A stretch of DNA of 64,000 nucleotides. Origin: Thalassobaculum_A sp040219615. GTDB lineage: Bacteria > Pseudomonadota > Alphaproteobacteria > Thalassobaculales > Thalassobaculaceae. Under the pieces are notes generated by a model. That model was not told where the DNA came from, searched no databases, and saw only the letters and a program-made list of their open reading frames with translations. The position numbers were made by a program, and so were the translations under genes. Of the stretch, positions 62,168-64,000 are shown piece by piece. The DNA lies in assembly GCF_040219615.1 (NCBI RefSeq), contig NZ_JAVJSE010000013.1:310001-374000 (forward strand), read 5' to 3'. Position 1 is the first letter of the stretch; each line of letters starts with the position of its first letter.

Positions 62168-63106
62168 CTAAAGCTTGCCCTCGATGGCGTCCCACAGCAT
62201 GGCCGCCACGTCGATGCCGTCGAAGCGCGACAGCTCCTGGATGCCGGTCGGCGAGGTGACGTTGATCTCGGTCAGGTAGTCGCCGATCACGTCGATGCCG
62301 ACGAACACCAGGCCGAGGCGCTTCAGCTCCGGGCCGATTGCCTCGCAGATCGCGTGGTCGCGCGTCGTCATCTCGCATTTCACGGCCTTGCCGCCGACAT
62401 GCATGTTGGAGCGCGCCTCGCCCTGGGCCGGCACCCGGTTGATCGCGCCGACGCCCTTGCCGTCGACCAGGATCACCCGCTTGTCGCCCTGCCGGACCTC
62501 CGGCAGGTAGCGCTGCACGATCACCGGCTCGCGGTAGAACTGGGTAAACAGCTCCAGCAGCGAGTTCAGGTTCTCGTCGTCCGGCTTGACGTGGAACACC
62601 CCGGCGCCGCCGTTGCCGAACAGCGGCTTGACGATGATGTCCTTGTGCTCGTCGCGGAACGCCTTGATCTCCACCGGGTCGTGGGCGATCAGGGTCGGCG
62701 GCATCAACCCCTCGAAATGGGTGACGAACAGCTTCTCCGGGGCGTTGCGCACACTCGCCGGGTCGTTCACCACGAGGGTCTTCGGGTGGATGTGCTCGAG
62801 CACGTGGGTGGTGGTGATGTAGCTCATGTCGAACGGCGGGTCCTGGCGCAGCAGCACCACGTCCGCGGTCGACAGGTCCATCACGTCGCGGGCGCCGAGC
62901 GTGAAGTGGTCGCCCTCGACCCGGCGGACCTCCAGCGGCGCCACCCGGGCCGTCACCCGGCGGTCCTTGAAGGTCAGGTGCCGCGGCAGGTAGTGGTACA
63001 GCCGGTGGCCGCGCTTCTGCGCCTCCAGCGCCAGCGCGAAGCTGCTGTCGCCGTGGATCGACACCGTCTCGATGGGATCCATCTGGATCGCGACCTCGAG
63101 GGCCAT
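62168..63106 (-). CDS. gshB: Glutathione synthetase
   Basis: GshB joins gamma-glutamylcysteine with glycine to make glutathione. The 312 residues match the bacterial ATP-grasp enzyme: AIQMDPIETVSIHGDSSFAL (an unusual but typical N-terminus), LLRQDPPFDMSYITTTHVLE, KPLFGNGGAGVFHVK and GLVFVGIDVIGDYLTEINVTSPTGI, with the ATP-grasp loops intact. The start is ATG 63106, preceded by GGGAGA. A frame reading further upstream is not coding. Confidence 0.97.
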   Translation of the reverse strand: MALEVAIQMDPIETVSIHGDSSFALALEAQKRGHRLYHYLPRHLTFKDRRVTARVAPLEVRRVEGDHFTLGARDVMDLSTADVVLLRQDPPFDMSYITTTHVLEHIHPKTLVVNDPASVRNAPEKLFVTHFEGLMPPTLIAHDPVEIKAFRDEHKDIIVKPLFGNGGAGVFHVKPDDENLNSLLELFTQFYREPVIVQRYLPEVRQGDKRVILVDGKGVGAINRVPAQGEARSNMHVGGKAVKCEMTTRDHAICEAIGPELKRLGLVFVGIDVIGDYLTEINVTSPTGIQELSRFDGIDVAAMLWDAIEGKL

Positions 63107-63213
63107 GGGCGGTCTCCCTGATCGTTCTCGCCGTTCTGTCGCCGGCCGGCCGACCATCCATCGCGGCCGGCCCGCGCGCAAGCGGAATGGGCGGTGGCGG
63201 CGCGGAACTTCTG

Positions 63214-64000
63214 TCAGTTGAGCCGGGAACCGATGCCGGCGAGCTGGGCCTCCAGCGTGCGCCGGCTGTCCGGGTCGCCGTGGCCGGCGTCGAGCCAGCC
63301 GCGGATCGCGGCGGTCGCCGCCCGCATCGCCCCGGTCGCCGCCAGCACGCCGGCCTGCTCGCGGACCAGCTCCGGCAGCTCCGGCGCCATCCGTCGCATG
63401 CGCTCGAGCACCGCCAGACCACCCGGCACGTCGCCGGCCTGCAGGCGCCGCAGCTTGATGTTGTTCTGCAGGCGCAGCAGAACCGCCCGGTCCGACACCG
63501 GGGCCAGGGCGGCCGGCGACGCCTGGGCGTCGGGGCTGACCCGCCGCAGCCGGGCCCGCAGGTCGTCGGGGCCGAGCGGCTCGCCGCCGCCGAACGGATC
63601 CAGCGCCCAGTGCCGGCCCAGCACCTCGACACCGATCATGAAATGCGACGGCACGTTCAGCCCGGCGGCGCCGTGCCCACGGGCCCGGGCGGCGTGGATG
63701 TACAGGATGCCGAGCGCCACCGGCAGGCCGCACCGGCGCTCCAGCACCCGGATCAGGTCGGCGTTGGCCAGGTCGTCGTAGGTCTCGGAGTCGCCACGGT
63801 AGCCGAGCCGCCCGGCGATCCCGGCGGCCAGGGTGGCGGCCGGCTCGACACTGCGCGCCTCGGCCTCGGCAACCGCCGCCACCAGGGCGTCGAGGGCCTC
63901 CAGGCAGGGCCGGGTGTCGGGTGCGGCGGCGCCCTGCCCGACCCGGTCGAGCACCGCCAGCGCCAGCGCGGTCTCGGCGATCGCCAGCGGCGCCTCGCCG
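63214..64000 (-). CDS. SirB1-family transglutaminase-like/TPR protein (5' end outside window)
   Basis: The frame stays open from the stop at 63214 to the window edge, through an internal GTG at 63954, so the true start lies beyond 64000. The at least 262 residues seen have the SirB1/transglutaminase-like core (DDLANADLIRVLERRCGLPVALGILYIHAARARG, then NVPSHFMIGVE and WALDPFGGGEPL) and a C-terminal TPR-like region (NNIKLRRLQAGDVPGGLAVLERM). The family is linked to isoprenoid/PQQ-type or invasion regulation in annotation, but the molecular role is unknown. Both strands beyond are unseen. Confidence 0.85.
   Translation of the reverse strand, partial: GEAPLAIAETALALAVLDRVGQGAAAPDTRPCLEALDALVAAVAEAEARSVEPAATLAAGIAGRLGYRGDSETYDDLANADLIRVLERRCGLPVALGILYIHAARARGHGAAGLNVPSHFMIGVEVLGRHWALDPFGGGEPLGPDDLRARLRRVSPDAQASPAALAPVSDRAVLLRLQNNIKLRRLQAGDVPGGLAVLERMRRMAPELPELVREQAGVLAATGAMRAATAAIRGWLDAGHGDPDSRRTLEAQLAGIGSRLN

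Overview
The window is about 64 kb of very G+C-rich (roughly 70 % by eye), densely coding chromosomal DNA from an alphaproteobacterium. It is most likely a member of Rhodospirillales or a close relative. Three things point there: the gene order tsaB-rimI-(acyltransferase)-miaB-phoH-ybeY-corC-lnt-XRE regulator with trpS, murJ and nfu nearby; glnD next to murJ and close to mutS; and a hisBHAFE operon followed by a 122-residue HIT protein, which I recall from the Azospirillum brasilense his region. Start codons are often GTG or TTG, and many genes overlap by 4 bases (ATGA, GTGA, TTGA). I found no rRNA, tRNA, transposase, phage or CRISPR array.

Region by region. 1-9336 (minus): an XRE regulator cut by the window edge, then lnt, corC, ybeY, phoH, miaB, the ornithine-lipid pair olsA/olsB, rimI and tsaB. 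This block covers translation quality control, tRNA modification and envelope lipids. 9390-16065: an envelope accessory block with a polysaccharide deacetylase-like protein, a Bax-type glucosaminidase, an Nfu Fe-S carrier, a class IIIb-type adenylate cyclase, a divergent MurJ paralogue and a GT4 glycosyltransferase. 16103-26933: trpS, a PP2C-like phosphatase, the canonical murJ, glnD, an FAD oxidoreductase, a small coiled-coil protein and mutS. 27101-37336: a malic enzyme with a phosphotransacetylase-like tail, then a complete phosphate regulon (phoR, pstSCAB, phoU, phoB) with a near-consensus Pho box before pstS and a hairpin between pstS and pstC. 37340-43671: macrodomain protein, AmpG, adenosine kinase, a CysZ-like protein, bactofilin with a coupled lipoprotein, nth and a DUF2244 protein. 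43792-48657: a membrane-fusion protein, an RbbA-type ABC fusion and a YhhJ-type permease, forming an export system. 48867-55828: hslUV diverging from hisBH-GNAT-AFE-HIT, with a ParDE toxin-antitoxin pair between the two. 55829-64000: a pentapeptide-repeat protein between two A+T-rich gaps, comM, a HutD-like protein, an orphan periplasmic sensor-type protein beside a Na/Pi cotransporter, gshB and a SirB1-family protein cut by the window edge.

Most of the window is conserved housekeeping sequence. I saw no obviously new defence or mobile system. The parts I would look at again are the cyclase/MurJ-paralogue/glycosyltransferase cluster (12268-16065), the pentapeptide-repeat locus (55829-57640), the orphan sensor beside NptA (59826-62160), the GNAT inside the his operon (52925-53614), the bactofilin-lipoprotein pair (41241-42349) and several intergenic repeats (6194-6242, 48711-48839, 17160-17255). 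All functions are inferred from reading the sequence; no database search was run.
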